From Salinisphaera sp040361255 (GTDB taxonomy: Bacteria > Pseudomonadota > Gammaproteobacteria > Nevskiales > Salinisphaeraceae): a DNA stretch of 64,000 nt. Both the position numbers and the translations under genes were made by a program. Shown here in pieces: positions 63,449 through 64,000 of the stretch. Each line of letters begins with the position of its first letter. The first letter of the stretch is position 1. The notes below the pieces were generated by a model. It was not told the origin of the DNA. It ran no database searches and saw nothing but the letters and a program-made list of their open reading frames with translations. The DNA lies in contig NZ_APNG01000020.1 of assembly GCF_040361255.1 (NCBI RefSeq), forward strand, positions 1 to 64,000, read 5' to 3'.

Positions 63449-64000
63449 TCAAGCGGCCTGTTCCATATCCGCGCTGTATTCACCCCGCGCGGCCGCGCCG
63501 TTGTTACGGGCCCGCTTGAGGTAGGCCTGCTGGGCAGCCGGGATATTGTCGTCCTTGCCGCCCCAGGCCGCCAGCGCCGGCGCCTGCAACGCACGGCCAT
63601 AGGAAAAGCTCAGCTTCCACGGATGCGGGCCCTTGCGGTTCATCGCATCCAGATGGGCCGTGGCCAGCTCGTCGCTCTGGCCGCCCGACAGGAAGACGAT
63701 ACCCGGCACGGCCGCGGGCACGCGGCGCTTGAGGCAACGCAGCGTCGCTTCGGCGACCTGCTCCACCCCGGCCTGCTGCGGGCACTGCTTGCCGGCGATG
63801 ACCATGTTGGGCTTGAGCAGCATGCCCTCGAGCATGACGTTCTGGGCCTTGAGCTCGGCGAACACGGCATCGAGCACACGGTCGGTGACTTCTTCGCAGC
63901 GCTCGATGGAGTTGGCGCCGTCCATGAGCACTTCCGGCTCCACGATCGGCACGATGCCGGCTTCCTGGCACAGGGCGGCATAGCGCGCCAACGCGTGCGC
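63449..64000 (-). CDS. Class I fructose-bisphosphate aldolase, N-terminus beyond window
   Basis: C-terminal 183 residues of a class I (Schiff-base) aldolase of the animal/plant type, which splits fructose-1,6-bisphosphate. Visible blocks are AHALARYAALCQEAGIVPIVEPEVLMDG, GMLLKPNMVIAGK with the Schiff-base Lys, LSGGQSDELATAHLDAMN and KLSFSYGRALQAPAL. The frame is open to base 64000, so the start is outside. A TTG at 63991 is internal, not a start. A strong terminator follows. Confidence 0.96.
   Translation of the reverse strand, partial: AHALARYAALCQEAGIVPIVEPEVLMDGANSIERCEEVTDRVLDAVFAELKAQNVMLEGMLLKPNMVIAGKQCPQQAGVEQVAEATLRCLKRRVPAAVPGIVFLSGGQSDELATAHLDAMNRKGPHPWKLSFSYGRALQAPALAAWGGKDDNIPAAQQAYLKRARNNGAAARGEYSADMEQAA

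Overview
The window reads as high-GC (clearly above 60% by eye) chromosomal DNA of a gammaproteobacterium. From about 19 kb to 60 kb the gene order follows the Pseudomonas-type order almost gene for gene: recJ-thrC-hom, then nlpD-yqaA-pcm-surE-truD-ftsB-eno-kdsA-pyrG-tilS-accA-dnaE-rnhB-lpxB-lpxA-fabZ-lpxD-ompH-bamA-rseP-cdsA-uppS-frr-pyrH-tsf-rpsB, and divergently map-glnD-dapC-dapD-arsC-dapE. The genus cannot be fixed from sequence alone; a Salinisphaera-like halophilic gammaproteobacterium is a plausible guess, no more.

Region by region. 1-3.1 kb: the tnpR-tnpA end of a Tn3-family transposon, with tnpA cut by the left window edge and a three-subsite res-like region upstream of tnpR. 3.2-9.4 kb: a metal and oxidative stress island on the minus strand holding a 1-Cys peroxiredoxin, a CueO-like multicopper oxidase with a Met-rich membrane partner, an accessory lspA, a short cation diffusion facilitator and an accessory lnt. 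It is read divergently from a MerR-family regulator whose cysteines match the thiol triad of MerR. Two 19-bp-spacer promoters with the same dyad precede lnt and the CDF gene, so lipoprotein-maturation enzymes appear to be under metal control. 9.4-13.3 kb: an A/T-rich orphan lipoprotein, an orphan LuxR-type regulator, a SelW-like protein, a thioesterase and a small lipoprotein. 13.5-19.2 kb: a sufBCDS operon with a Rieske ferredoxin and a small membrane protein, lacking sufA, sufE and an adjacent regulator. 19.3-25.0 kb: recJ, thrC, hom, alaC. 25.2-53.8 kb: the long conserved minus-strand block for envelope, lipid A, translation and replication. 54.0-61.2 kb: map, glnD and the succinylase lysine/DAP genes. 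61.2-64 kb: an inverted-repeat element, a cyclic-nucleotide-domain/patatin protein and a truncated class I fructose-bisphosphate aldolase.

The most striking pattern is what the conserved block lacks. The three MEP-pathway genes that normally sit here (dxr between rseP and cdsA; ispD and ispF between ftsB and truD) are all absent, with tight joins where they should be, while genes that depend on isoprenoids (uppS) remain. This suggests loss or replacement of the MEP route. rpoS is also absent next to nlpD. No rRNA, tRNA or CRISPR array was recognised.
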